Shown: in pieces, positions 47,358 to 55,334 of the stretch | How positions within the stretch are numbered: position 1 is the stretch's first letter | Layout of the letters: every line of letters begins with the position of its first letter | NCBI GenBank assembly: GCA_905234175.1 | Contig: CAJOGX010000004.1 | Coordinates: forward strand, 27,401 to 91,400 | Source: an uncultured Selenomonadaceae bacterium | GTDB lineage: Bacteria > Bacillota > Negativicutes > Selenomonadales > Selenomonadaceae | Length of the DNA: 64,000 nt | Direction of reading: 5' to 3' | Translations under genes and position numbers: made by a program | Notes under the pieces: generated by a model | Seen by the model: only the letters and a program-made list of their open reading frames with translations | What the model was told of the DNA's origin: nothing | Databases searched by the model: none

Positions 47358-49142
47358 ATGGGAATTTTGGAAGAAAAACTTAAAACGTTGCCCGAATCGC
47401 CTGGCGTCTACATCATGAAAGATTCGCGCGGGAAAATTATTTACGTCGGCAAGGCTGTCGTGCTCAAAAACCGCGTCCGCCAGTACTTCCACGCCAACAA
47501 AAATCATACGCCGAAAGTCAAAGCGATGGTCGCGAAAATCGTCGACTTTGAAACAATCGTCACGGCGTCCGAGCTTGAAGCGCTGATTCTGGAATGTAAC
47601 CTGATTAAAAAGCACCGCCCGCGCTATAACATTCTGCTCAAGGACGACAAAAATTATCCGCATTTGAAACTGACGCTGAACGAAAAATTTCCGCGAATCG
47701 TCATGACGCGGCGGGTCGAAAAAGACGGCGCGCGGTACTTCGGACCGTACACGAGCGGGCTGGCTGTTAAAGAAACGCTGCAACTTTTGCACAAACTTTT
47801 TCCGCTGCGGACGTGCAGACATTTTCCTAACCGCCCGTGTCTGGAATTTCACATTGGCAGATGTTTGGCGCCGTGCGTCGGGAAAATTTCTGAGGAAGAT
47901 TACGCGCAGTTCGTGCAGGCGACGGAAAAATTTCTGGACGGAAAAACTTCGGCGGTCGAGCGGGATTTGGAAAATCGAATGGCGGCGGCGGCTGAGGCTT
48001 TGCAGTTCGAGCTGGCGGCGAAACTGCGCGACGTGCTTTTAGCGGTGCGGAAAATCAGCGAGCGCCAGAAAATTGTAACGGACTCCGGCGATTTGGACGC
48101 GATAGGGCTGGCGCGGCTCAACGCGGAAGTTTGCGCGCAGATATTTTTCGTGCGGGACGGAAAAGTTACGGGGCGCGAAAGTTTTCTGCTCAACGGCGCG
48201 GCGGACGAAACAGATTCGCAGACGGTCGCGGAATTTATCAAGCAGTACTACAGCGAGGCGAAACTCACGGCGGAAGAAATTTTGCTGCCGGTCGAGCTCG
48301 CCGAGGAAGATTCGCAAATTCTTTCGGAATGGCTGGGCGTGAAACTTCTGGCGCCGAAACGCGGCGTAAAATTTTCGCTGGTGGAAATGGCGGCGGAAAA
48401 TGCGCAGAGATTTTTGCAGGAGCGGGCACAGCGCTCGGAACTGCAGACGGCGCAGACGATTGGCGCGGTCGAGGACTTGCAGAAATTTTTACACCTGCCG
48501 AAACTGCCGCGTCGCATGGAATGCTTTGACATTTCGCACTTTCAGGGAATGGAAACGGTGGCGTCGATGGTCGTATTCCAAAATGGCGCGCCGGATAAAA
48601 AAAGTTACCGCCGGTTCAAAATTCGTTCGACGGAGGGCAAGCCGGACGATTTTCTGTCAATGCGCGAAGTCACGGAGCGGCGCTACGGAAAACTTTCGGC
48701 GGAGGAACTGCCGGATTTAATCGTAATTGACGGCGGAATTGGGCAGCTGAACTCGGCGCTGGAAATAATTCGCGGCTTCGGACATGAAGTGCCGGTCGTC
48801 GGCCTGGCAAAACAGTTCGAGCTGATTTTCGTGGAAGGCGAATCGGAGCCGGTGGAACTGCCGCGCGGAAGTCAGGCGCTGTACTTAATGCAGAGAATCC
48901 GCGACGAGGCGCACAGGTTTGCGATAACGTACCACAGAAAATTACGGCGGGCGCGAAATTTGAAATCTGCGCTGGACGGCGTGGCTGGGATTGGCGAAAA
49001 GCGGCGCGCGGAGCTGTTCAAAAAATTCGGCTCGCTGGACAAAATAAAAGCCGCCACACTCGACGAACTGCTGGAAGTTCCAGGCATGAATCGGGCGGCG
49101 GCTGAATCGCTGCGGAGATTTTTCGCTACGTTAGAAATTTAG
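47358..49142 (+). CDS. uvrC: Excinuclease ABC subunit C
   Basis: 594 aa. N-terminal GIY-YIG nuclease (SPGVYIMKDSRGKIIYVGKA), Cys-rich PNRPCLEFHIGRCLAPC, UVR helix pair, RNase-H-like 5' nuclease core (RMECFDISHFQG, IVIDGGIGQL), and tandem helix-hairpin-helix motifs at the C-terminus (VAGIGEKRRAELFKKFGS, VPGMNRAAAESLRRFF). Start at the ATG at 47358 after GAGG; the track adds 12 codons. It makes the dual incision in nucleotide excision repair. Its stop overlaps the convergent ftsH stop by 4 bp. Confidence 0.97.
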   Translation: MGILEEKLKTLPESPGVYIMKDSRGKIIYVGKAVVLKNRVRQYFHANKNHTPKVKAMVAKIVDFETIVTASELEALILECNLIKKHRPRYNILLKDDKNYPHLKLTLNEKFPRIVMTRRVEKDGARYFGPYTSGLAVKETLQLLHKLFPLRTCRHFPNRPCLEFHIGRCLAPCVGKISEEDYAQFVQATEKFLDGKTSAVERDLENRMAAAAEALQFELAAKLRDVLLAVRKISERQKIVTDSGDLDAIGLARLNAEVCAQIFFVRDGKVTGRESFLLNGAADETDSQTVAEFIKQYYSEAKLTAEEILLPVELAEEDSQILSEWLGVKLLAPKRGVKFSLVEMAAENAQRFLQERAQRSELQTAQTIGAVEDLQKFLHLPKLPRRMECFDISHFQGMETVASMVVFQNGAPDKKSYRRFKIRSTEGKPDDFLSMREVTERRYGKLSAEELPDLIVIDGGIGQLNSALEIIRGFGHEVPVVGLAKQFELIFVEGESEPVELPRGSQALYLMQRIRDEAHRFAITYHRKLRRARNLKSALDGVAGIGEKRRAELFKKFGSLDKIKAATLDELLEVPGMNRAAAESLRRFFATLEI

Positions 49143-51043
49143 ACGGGGTTCGGCGTATTGAGAATTTGCGGCGCGTTATCCACGTCATTTTTTTTAGGGA
49201 GCTCGACGGGTTCGGGCTCCATTTTTTTCGTGAGTTCAATCATGGGATTATCCTGCACGCCGAAAACAATTTCGCGCAGTTCGGCGGCGGTCAGCGTTTC
49301 CTTGTCAATGAGCGCCTGCGCGATTCTGTCAAGTTTGTCGCGGTTCTCGTTGATAATGACGCGGCAGGCTTCGTACGCCTCCTCAAGATATTTGTGAACT
49401 TCCTTGTCAATTTCGCTGGCGACTTCTTCGGAATAGTTGCGCTGGCTCTGCCCGAAATACATCTGCGTTTGGTCAGCGCCGTACGCCACGGGGCCGAGCA
49501 CGTCGCTCATTCCGTACTGCATAATCATAGAGCGGACGATTTTGCTGGCCTGCTGAATGTCCTGCGAGGCGCCGGTAGAAATTTCGTTGAGCACAATTTC
49601 TTCAGCGACGCGGCCGCCCATTGAAACTTTCAGCCGGTCGAGAAGTTCAGAGCGCGTGGCGTAATTCCTGTCTTCTTTCGGCAACATCAGCGTGTAGCCG
49701 CCAGCCCGCCCGCGCGGAATAATCGTGACTTTGTGAACTGGGTCGGCGTGCTTGAGCATCATTCCAACAAGCGCGTGCCCGCCTTCGTGGTAAGCCGTCA
49801 GCTTTTTTTCGTCGTCGCTCATGACTTTGGATTTGCGTTCCGGCCCCGCCATGACGCGTTCGATAGATTCTTCCAGCTCAGTCATATTAATTTCGTGTTT
49901 GTTCCTGCGCGCCGCCAGCAGTGCCGCCTCGTTGACAAGGTTAGCCAAATCTGCGCCGGTAAAGCCAGGAGTGCGCCGCGCCAGAATGTCCAAATTCACG
50001 TCGCGGGCAATCGGCTTGCCTTTGCAGTGAACTTTCAAAATCGCAACGCGCCCAGTAACGTCCGGCTTGTCAACAACAATTTGCCGGTCGAATCTGCCTG
50101 GCCTAAGGAGCGCGTGGTCGAGAATATCCGGCCGGTTCGTAGCGGCGATGATAATAATTCCCTCGTTCGCCGCGAAGCCGTCCATTTCAACTAAAAGCTG
50201 ATTCAAAGTCTGTTCGCGTTCGTCGTGCCCGCCGGAAATTCCAGCGCCGCGCTGGCGTCCAACCGCGTCAATCTCGTCGATGAAAATTATGCACGGGGAA
50301 TTTTTCTTAGCCTGCGCGAAAAGGTCTCTGACGCGCGACGCGCCGACGCCTACGAACATTTCAACGAAATCCGAGCCGCTGATTGAGAAAAACGCCACGC
50401 CCGCTTCACCGGCAACCGCCTTCGCCAGCAGAGTTTTACCAGTGCCAGGCGGACCGAAAAGCAGCACGCCCTTCGGAATACGCGCGCCCAGGTCGTTAAA
50501 CTTTTTCGGGTGCTTGAGAAATTCAACAACTTCCTGCAGTTCTTCCTTGGCCTCGTCAGCGCCGGCAACGTCGTTGAAAGTGACTTTAACTTTGTCGCCG
50601 CTGGAAAGTTTCGCGCGGCTTTTACCGAAGGACAGGACTTTCCCGCCGGAGCCGTGCGTCTGATTCATTATGAAGAACCACACGCCAATCAAAATTAAAA
50701 TTGGCAGGAAGGAAGAAAGGAGCGTCATCCACCACGGCGGCTCTTTGGGATTTTGCGCGGTTATTTCGACGCCCTTAGCTTCCAGCTTGCCGACGAGCGA
50801 TTCGTCGCGTACTGGCGAGTCCGGCGCGGTTGTCGTAAATTCTGTGCCGTCTTTTTTCGTGGCTTTTATCGCGTTTTTGGTTAAGACGACCTTAGAAACT
50901 TCGCCCGCGTCCACGCTTTTCAGGAATTGCGAATAGCTGAGTTCCTCGACGGCGTGCGGTTTTATCGAAAAATAATCGTACGCCGTTATCGCGACGAAAA
51001 TCACCAGCAAATAAAAGCCGACGTTGCGTAAAAAACTGTTCAA
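49139..51043 (-). CDS. ftsH: ATP-dependent zinc metalloprotease FtsH
   Basis: 634 aa. Two membrane segments ([15 protein letters not shown] and [20 protein letters not shown]) flank a periplasmic domain; the AAA+ module has [14 protein letters not shown], Walker B IIFIDEID, and the second region of homology [22 protein letters not shown]; the protease site is HEGGHAL with the third ligand Asp further on ([16 protein letters not shown]). It degrades membrane and regulatory proteins. The TTG start follows AAAGGAGC. It retains the Firmicute neighbourhood (tilS-hpt upstream), with a small exported-protein gene inserted between. Confidence 0.97.
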   Translation of the reverse strand: MNSFLRNVGFYLLVIFVAITAYDYFSIKPHAVEELSYSQFLKSVDAGEVSKVVLTKNAIKATKKDGTEFTTTAPDSPVRDESLVGKLEAKGVEITAQNPKEPPWWMTLLSSFLPILILIGVWFFIMNQTHGSGGKVLSFGKSRAKLSSGDKVKVTFNDVAGADEAKEELQEVVEFLKHPKKFNDLGARIPKGVLLFGPPGTGKTLLAKAVAGEAGVAFFSISGSDFVEMFVGVGASRVRDLFAQAKKNSPCIIFIDEIDAVGRQRGAGISGGHDEREQTLNQLLVEMDGFAANEGIIIIAATNRPDILDHALLRPGRFDRQIVVDKPDVTGRVAILKVHCKGKPIARDVNLDILARRTPGFTGADLANLVNEAALLAARRNKHEINMTELEESIERVMAGPERKSKVMSDDEKKLTAYHEGGHALVGMMLKHADPVHKVTIIPRGRAGGYTLMLPKEDRNYATRSELLDRLKVSMGGRVAEEIVLNEISTGASQDIQQASKIVRSMIMQYGMSDVLGPVAYGADQTQMYFGQSQRNYSEEVASEIDKEVHKYLEEAYEACRVIINENRDKLDRIAQALIDKETLTAAELREIVFGVQDNPMIELTKKMEPEPVELPKKNDVDNAPQILNTPNPV

Positions 51044-51065
51044 TAGAAACGCTCCTTTTCTTGCC

Positions 51066-51644
51066 TTACATGGCGGCGCGGACTTTGGCGGCGTCCTTAT
51101 CGACTTCCTGCAGGCATTTCTTCAAGCCCTCGACAAGCGCGTCAAATTCGGCGCCGTATCCGTAGCCCGTGCCTGTCATCGTGACGCGTTTGCTGTAGGT
51201 AAATTTCTGCTCAGCGCTCGCCCAGACGCGGAAATCCAGCACGACGTTGACTTTGCTGCTAATCGGGTCGGAAGATTTGACTTCGCTGCTGGAGGTACGC
51301 AGGTAAATCAGGAAGTCGCTGCCCAGGTCTTTGCAGATTTTTTCGAGGTCGGGTCTTTTCAGAAAAGTTTCGGCGCCTTCGAAATTATTTTCTTCGCGGT
51401 AAATCTGAACTGCGCCGGCGGTTTCGTCGATTGACTGAACGCTGAGACTGACGGCGTTTTTAAAAATTTTGTCGACGGTCTGCTGAACGGCGGCGCGAAC
51501 TTTTTCCGGCTGATTGAAACTTTCAACCGGCGGCTCAAGAATTACCGCTGCCTGTCGCACTTCGACGCTGGTTGCCGCCGAAACTGTTCCCGCTAAAAAA
51601 ATTGTCGCCGCAAGTACCGCCGCTGAAAAAATTTTTCTTAGCAT
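51066..51644 (-). CDS. Exported protein of unknown function, 192 aa
   Basis: A signal peptide (IFSAAVLAATIFLAGTVSAA) is followed by a domain with alternating strands and helices: VRQAAVILEPPVESFNQPEKVRAAVQQTVDKIF, the strand LGSDFLIYLRTSSSE, and KVNVVLDFRVWASAEQKFTYSKRVTMTG. The pattern resembles periplasmic proteins of the CsgG/DUF4136-like type that start with a helix-rich segment, but I cannot assign it. ATG after GAGGCGG. It lies 10 bp after tilS-hpt and 22 bp before ftsH on the same strand, an unusual passenger in that conserved order. Confidence 0.7.
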   Translation of the reverse strand: MLRKIFSAAVLAATIFLAGTVSAATSVEVRQAAVILEPPVESFNQPEKVRAAVQQTVDKIFKNAVSLSVQSIDETAGAVQIYREENNFEGAETFLKRPDLEKICKDLGSDFLIYLRTSSSEVKSSDPISSKVNVVLDFRVWASAEQKFTYSKRVTMTGTGYGYGAEFDALVEGLKKCLQEVDKDAAKVRAAM

Positions 51645-51654
51645 CTGCGCCGCC

Positions 51655-53205
51655 TCATTTGGAATAAACGCTGCGCTTCAAAATTCCGAGGTAGGGCATG
51701 TTGCGATAGTGCTGCGCGAAGTCGAGCCCGTAGCCGACGATAAATTCATCCGGAACTTCAAAGCCGATATAATCAACTTTGACATCGATTTTTCTGCGCG
51801 AAGGCTTGTCGAGGAGCGAGGCGACTTTGACGCTGGCGGCGCCCTTTTCCTTGAAGTAGTTCACGAGATAATTCATCGTCGTGCCGCTGTCAATAATGTC
51901 TTCGACTAGGAGAATGTCGCGGCCTTTGGGGTCGTTGTCGAGGTTTTTAAGAATGTTGACTTTGCCGCTGGTGTGCGTGTTGGCGTCGTAGCTGGAGGCA
52001 ATCATGAAGTCGAAGTTGACGGGAATGCGCAGGTTGCGAACGAGGTCGGTGTAGAAAATAACCGCGCCGTTGAGAATGCCTACGGTCAGCAGCGGCCTGG
52101 TAATATTTTTGTAGTCGTTGGTGATTTGCGCGCTGAGCTCCCTGATGCGCTCGGCGATTTGCTCCTCGGTGTACAGCACGCTTTCAATAAAATCTTCCTT
52201 CGTTTTCAAAGTAACCATTCCTTTCCAATTAGAATCAAAATTTTTGGTAATGCTGAGTTTGCCGCGTTTGAGACTGGCGCGGAAATTTTTTGGCAGTTCA
52301 ACGCCAGCCAGCCCGTTCGCTAGAACTTTTCTAACCGCGTCGAAGTTCGTGAAGCCGAAGTCGGTAACGCCGCCGGTTTGTTCAGCGACAAATTTTTTAA
52401 TAACTTCGCGCTGAATTGCGGGATGGAGTTTCAAAAAATCCTCGCGCAGAATTTCGCCGCTTTGAACGACGCGCGGGAAAATTTTTTCAGTTTCAGCGTC
52501 GAGAAAGTCTGACTCGGCGGCGGAAATTTCTCCGAAGCGGCAGAGAGTTTCAACAATAGCGGGATTAAATTTTTCCAGCGCCGGTAAAAGTTCCAGCCGG
52601 ATTTTGTTACGCGTGGCGGTCGGCTCGAAGTTGGTAGCGTCAACGCGCGGCGTTAAATTTCTTTTGCGGCAGTAATTTTCAAGCTCGCACTTCCTGAATC
52701 GTAAAAGCGGGCGGATAAGTAAACCGTGCGGGGAAGTCGCGCGGAACTTCATTGCTGAAAGTCCCGTTGCCGCCGAGCCGCGCAGCAGCCGCATTAGAAT
52801 TGTTTCCGCCTGGTCGTCCGCGTGGTGAGCCAGCGCTATTGCGTCGAAATTTTTTTGCAACCGTACCCGCGCCAGAAATTCGTAGCGAAGTTCCCGCGCC
52901 GCAGTTTCCAGCGAAATTTTTTTAGCCGCCGCGAAAGTTTGAACGTCGCCGCTCTCGCAGTAAAATTCTGCGCCAAGATTTTCGGCGAAACTTTTTACGT
53001 AAGCCGCGTCGTCTAAGGACGCCTGCCCACGAAGTCCGTGCTCGAAATGCGCTATGCAAAGTTCAAGCTGAAATCTTTGACACGAGCGGTGAAGTAAGTC
53101 AGCCAGCGCGAGAGAGTCAGCGCCGCCGGAAACTGCCACGACGATTTTGCGTGGCGGGAAAATTTTTTCCGTCTGGCAGAGGTCGATAAATTTTTTCAGC
53201 AACAA
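51655..53205 (-). CDS. tilS-hpt: tRNA(Ile)-lysidine synthase fused to hypoxanthine phosphoribosyltransferase
   Basis: 516 aa. Residues about 1-325 are TilS: the PP-loop AVSGGADSLALADLL, HFEHGLRG, and ALAHHADDQAETILMRLLRGS; it makes lysidine in the CAU anticodon of tRNA-Ile2. Residues about 335-516 are HPRT: GILNGAVIFYTDLVRNL, the PRPP motif DILLVEDIIDSGTTMNYLV and VGYGLDFAQHYRNMPYLG. In most Firmicutes these are adjacent separate genes; fused forms are known in Listeria. The HPRT part has AAAGGA nine bases before an in-frame TTG (52209), so a free HPRT could also be made. The main start is a TTG near 53205, with its Shine-Dalgarno in a hairpin. Confidence 0.93.
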   Translation of the reverse strand: MLLKKFIDLCQTEKIFPPRKIVVAVSGGADSLALADLLHRSCQRFQLELCIAHFEHGLRGQASLDDAAYVKSFAENLGAEFYCESGDVQTFAAAKKISLETAARELRYEFLARVRLQKNFDAIALAHHADDQAETILMRLLRGSAATGLSAMKFRATSPHGLLIRPLLRFRKCELENYCRKRNLTPRVDATNFEPTATRNKIRLELLPALEKFNPAIVETLCRFGEISAAESDFLDAETEKIFPRVVQSGEILREDFLKLHPAIQREVIKKFVAEQTGGVTDFGFTNFDAVRKVLANGLAGVELPKNFRASLKRGKLSITKNFDSNWKGMVTLKTKEDFIESVLYTEEQIAERIRELSAQITNDYKNITRPLLTVGILNGAVIFYTDLVRNLRIPVNFDFMIASSYDANTHTSGKVNILKNLDNDPKGRDILLVEDIIDSGTTMNYLVNYFKEKGAASVKVASLLDKPSRRKIDVKVDYIGFEVPDEFIVGYGLDFAQHYRNMPYLGILKRSVYSK

Positions 53206-53206
53206 A

Positions 53207-53237
53207 AAGCACCCCCTGCTAAAGAAAGTGCAAGGGG
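53207..53237 (-). promoter_or_regulatory. Hairpin sequestering the tilS Shine-Dalgarno
   Basis: On the minus strand CCCCTTGC (53237-53230) pairs with GCAGGGGG (53219-53212) around ACTTTCTTTA. The 3' arm is the GGGGGTG Shine-Dalgarno of tilS-hpt, and TTTTTG follows, so it could also act as a weak terminator after the S1 gene. Confidence 0.6.
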
Positions 53238-53240
53238 CGG

Positions 53241-53684
53241 CTAGTCCGAACGTCTTGAGCCGCGACCGCCGCGTTTGGAGTCCGTTTTCCGTTTCAAGTC
53301 CGTTAGTCGTTCGTCGCTGTCTTTCAGGAATTTGGATAATTTGTCTTCAAATGAGGCTGAAAGCTGCCTGTTCTGTCTGAAATCGCCGCGACCCGCCGGT
53401 TTTCCTGTCCTTGGCGCACGGAAATTTTTATCAGCTTCCTGCGCCGGCGGCTGTTTCGCCTTTTTAATTGACAGGGCGATTTTGCCGCTGGAGTCAATGC
53501 TGATAACCTTCGCCTGAACCGTGTCGCCCTCCTTGAGGAAATCGCTGACGGAGTTTACATATTCGTCGGCGATCTCGGAAATGTGAATCAGCCCGACTTT
53601 TTTCTCCTCCAGCTCGACGAATGCGCCGAAATTCATAATGCGCGTAACTTTTCCCTCAACTACGCTGCCCAATTCAATCGCCAA
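53241..53684 (-). CDS. S1 RNA-binding domain protein (YabR-like)
   Basis: 147 aa. Residues about 1-72 are an S1/OB domain (GSVVEGKVTRIMNFGAFVELEEKKVGLIHISEIADEYV...VKVISIDSSGKIALSIKKA); the rest is a disordered basic tail (RGDFRQNRQLSASFEDKL, RGGRGSRRSD). It probably binds RNA or ribosomes, as the general-stress-type S1 proteins do. The TTG start lies 10 bases after GGGGAGG. It sits between divIC and tilS, the usual Firmicute location of yabR. Confidence 0.92.
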   Translation of the reverse strand: MAIELGSVVEGKVTRIMNFGAFVELEEKKVGLIHISEIADEYVNSVSDFLKEGDTVQAKVISIDSSGKIALSIKKAKQPPAQEADKNFRAPRTGKPAGRGDFRQNRQLSASFEDKLSKFLKDSDERLTDLKRKTDSKRGGRGSRRSD

Positions 53685-53716
53685 AATACCGTCCTCCCCG
53701 AAAATTTTAGAATATC

Positions 53717-53992
53717 TCAGCGCGCCAGCTGGTAGGGCATTTCGCCTTCCCTGGCGAGCCCCAAATCTTCGCGCGCTATTTTTTCAATGTTTTCCAGATT
53801 TTGCAATTCCTGATACTGCTGTTTGAGTTTTTCGTTTTCCGCCTTCGCCGCCGCCAGCTTTTTATCGGCTATCCGCTGATTTTCGTTGACGTGCGACAGG
53901 TGCAGTTGCTGCGAAATTAAAACCGTGCCGAAGTACGCAACCACGACGAACATCAGCAGTGCGAACCAGTTGAACCCTTTGCGCCGTGTCAT
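53717..53992 (-). CDS. divIC: Septum formation initiator, DivIC/FtsB family
   Basis: 91 aa. A short cytoplasmic basic N-terminus (MTRRKGFNW), one membrane helix (FALLMFVVVAYFGTVLI), then a periplasmic leucine-zipper coiled coil (KLAAAKAENEKLKQQYQELQNLENIEKIAREDLGLAREGE) ending in the conserved block typical of the family. It is part of the divisome bitopic complex with FtsL and DivIB. First gene of the divIC-S1-tilS-hpt run after GAGGGC. Confidence 0.9.
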   Translation of the reverse strand: MTRRKGFNWFALLMFVVVAYFGTVLISQQLHLSHVNENQRIADKKLAAAKAENEKLKQQYQELQNLENIEKIAREDLGLAREGEMPYQLAR

Positions 53993-54064
53993 TCGTCAGC
54001 CCTCCCAGAATTTTTGCTAATGATAACAGTTACGCCGGAATTTCGCAAGGCTACGCCCGCAGAA

Positions 54065-54538
54065 TTATTTTTCTGACCACTGGAAAAAGTCCGTGCCGGC
54101 GATTTTCCTGAAGACAGATTTGCAGTGCGGGCAGACGAAATGATCCATCGTGTTGGAAAAATCCGGCTTGCCGTCAACAATTTGCACAGGCCCCGCCTCG
54201 ACAAAATCCATACGCTCGCCACAGCGCGGGCAGGCGCATTTGCCGTCGGCTTCGCGTTTCAGCTGCGTAGGCGGAATGTCCCCCGTTGCAATTTTACGCG
54301 GCTCAGCTTTTTTGCGTTCACTGGCTGGCAAGTCGAAAACGTTATAAAATCCGGAGTGCAAAAGTTCACGGTAAAAAACGCCGCACTTGTCGCAAATGTG
54401 CTTCGGGAGAGTTGCGTCCATGTCAACTTTGCCGTTGACGACCGTGACCTGACCGCCTTCCGCGTAGCGTAGTTCCCCGCCACACGTCGGACAAATTTTT
54501 TTCCTGCTGGCGTTCAGCTCAAGCTTTACTAATCCCAT
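54065..54538 (-). CDS. Zinc-ribbon protein with two four-Cys modules, 157 aa
   Basis: No named family. Two similar modules: ICPTCGGEL ... HICDKCGVFY, each CxxC pair about 35-40 residues apart, and CACPRCGERM ... FVCPHCKSVF. Both modules share the internal pattern of a VTVVNGKVDM / VQIVDGKPDF strand between the pairs, so the protein arose by internal duplication. A Lys/Arg-rich linker joins them. The ATG at 54538 is preceded by GGTGGTGG at short distance. Soluble; nucleic-acid or protein binding is likely but unproven. Confidence 0.8.
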   Translation of the reverse strand: MGLVKLELNASRKKICPTCGGELRYAEGGQVTVVNGKVDMDATLPKHICDKCGVFYRELLHSGFYNVFDLPASERKKAEPRKIATGDIPPTQLKREADGKCACPRCGERMDFVEAGPVQIVDGKPDFSNTMDHFVCPHCKSVFRKIAGTDFFQWSEK

Positions 54539-54654
54539 ATCCACCACCAAAACTTCTATAAAATTAATAGCGGTACTAATTTAGCTGGTTATTTCCACAA
54601 AGGTTAAGGCATTTCCTGCCGCGCGGTAAATTTTTCGTTCAGCCAAATAAAAAA

Positions 54655-54754
54655 CGGCATTTCTTTCTTAGAGAAAGAAACGCCTTGCAAAGAAAGACGC
54701 CGCGTGGGGAGGTCGCTTCCGGCGACCTACACGCGGCCTTGGGCGGCCGTCCAT
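54655..54754 (+). repeat. Multi-hairpin repeat, copy C (3'-truncated)
   Basis: Hairpin 1: GGC-A-TTTCTTTC stem with its complement, loop TTAGA. Linker CAAAGAAAG. Nested hairpin 2: outer GCCGCGTG/CACGCGGC, inner AGGTCGC/GCGACCT with TTCCG loop (as in copy B). Of hairpin 3 only the left arm GGGCGGCC and GTCCAT loop remain. Unlike the other copies it is not just behind a plus-strand gene. Confidence 0.85.
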
Positions 54755-54772
54755 CAGATTCGATTTATTTTT

Positions 54773-55168
54773 TTAGCCGAGGATAACTAAAGATTCGTGG
54801 GCTTTAACGCTCTGACCAGCGGCGACGTTGAATTTTTTGACGGTGCCGTCAGCGTCTGCGGTAATTTCGTTCTGCATTTTCATGGCTTCGAGAATGAGCA
54901 GGACTTCGCCGGCCTTGACAGCCGCGCCTTCGCTTGCGACGAGCTTGACGACTTTGCCAGGCATCGGGGAATCGATAGAATGTTCGCCAGCGCCCGCCGA
55001 AACTTTTGCGGGAGCTGCTGCAGGTGCCGGAGCCGCTGCTGGTTTGGGGGCAGGAGCCGCCGCGCGAGGAGCCGCTGCTGCGGGAGCGCCGCCAGCCGCC
55101 TTGACTTCTTCGACTTCGACTTCGTACGTGGTGCCGTTGACCGTGACGTTGAATTTTTTAGTTGCCAT
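54773..55168 (-). CDS. mmdC: Methylmalonyl-CoA decarboxylase biotin carrier (gamma) subunit
   Basis: 131 aa. A short N-terminal domain ([19 protein letters not shown]) and a long Ala/Pro hinge precede the biotinyl domain with the biotin-accepting Lys in [10 protein letters not shown], about residue 98. The N-terminal piece and length match the gamma subunit of sodium-pumping decarboxylases. It carries the carboxyl group from MmdA to the membrane beta subunit. Last gene of the mce-mmdA-mmdE-mmdC run; repeat copy C lies directly downstream. Confidence 0.93.
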   Translation of the reverse strand: MATKKFNVTVNGTTYEVEVEEVKAAGGAPAAAAPRAAAPAPKPAAAPAPAAAPAKVSAGAGEHSIDSPMPGKVVKLVASEGAAVKAGEVLLILEAMKMQNEITADADGTVKKFNVAAGQSVKAHESLVILG

Positions 55169-55183
55169 TGACTTTACCTCCGA

Positions 55184-55318
55184 TTATTTGACGCGATTTG
55201 CCAGCGTCCAGATTTCGTTGCGCTGTACCTTGACGGCGACGACTTTGCCGCCTTTCGAGACCTGCTGAATCGCCGCGACGATTGCCGCCACGATTTCGGG
55301 TTTAACTTTTTCAGCCAT
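55184..55318 (-). CDS. mmdE: Small mmdE-like (epsilon) subunit, 44 aa
   Basis: Too short for the ORF track. ATG at 55318, 9 bases after AAGGAG, stop TAA at 55184; product MAEKVKPEIVAAIVAAIQQ followed by VSKGGKVVAVKVQRNEIWTLANRVK. It fills the gap between mmdA and mmdC with 16- and 15-bp spacers, and in Veillonella the corresponding position holds MmdD and the 55-aa MmdE; the Ala-rich helix followed by a basic end fits the epsilon/delta C-terminal part that ties the complex together. There is no membrane segment. Assigned from position and pattern. Confidence 0.75.
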   Translation of the reverse strand: MAEKVKPEIVAAIVAAIQQVSKGGKVVAVKVQRNEIWTLANRVK

Positions 55319-55334
55319 CGCTGCCATCTCCTTT

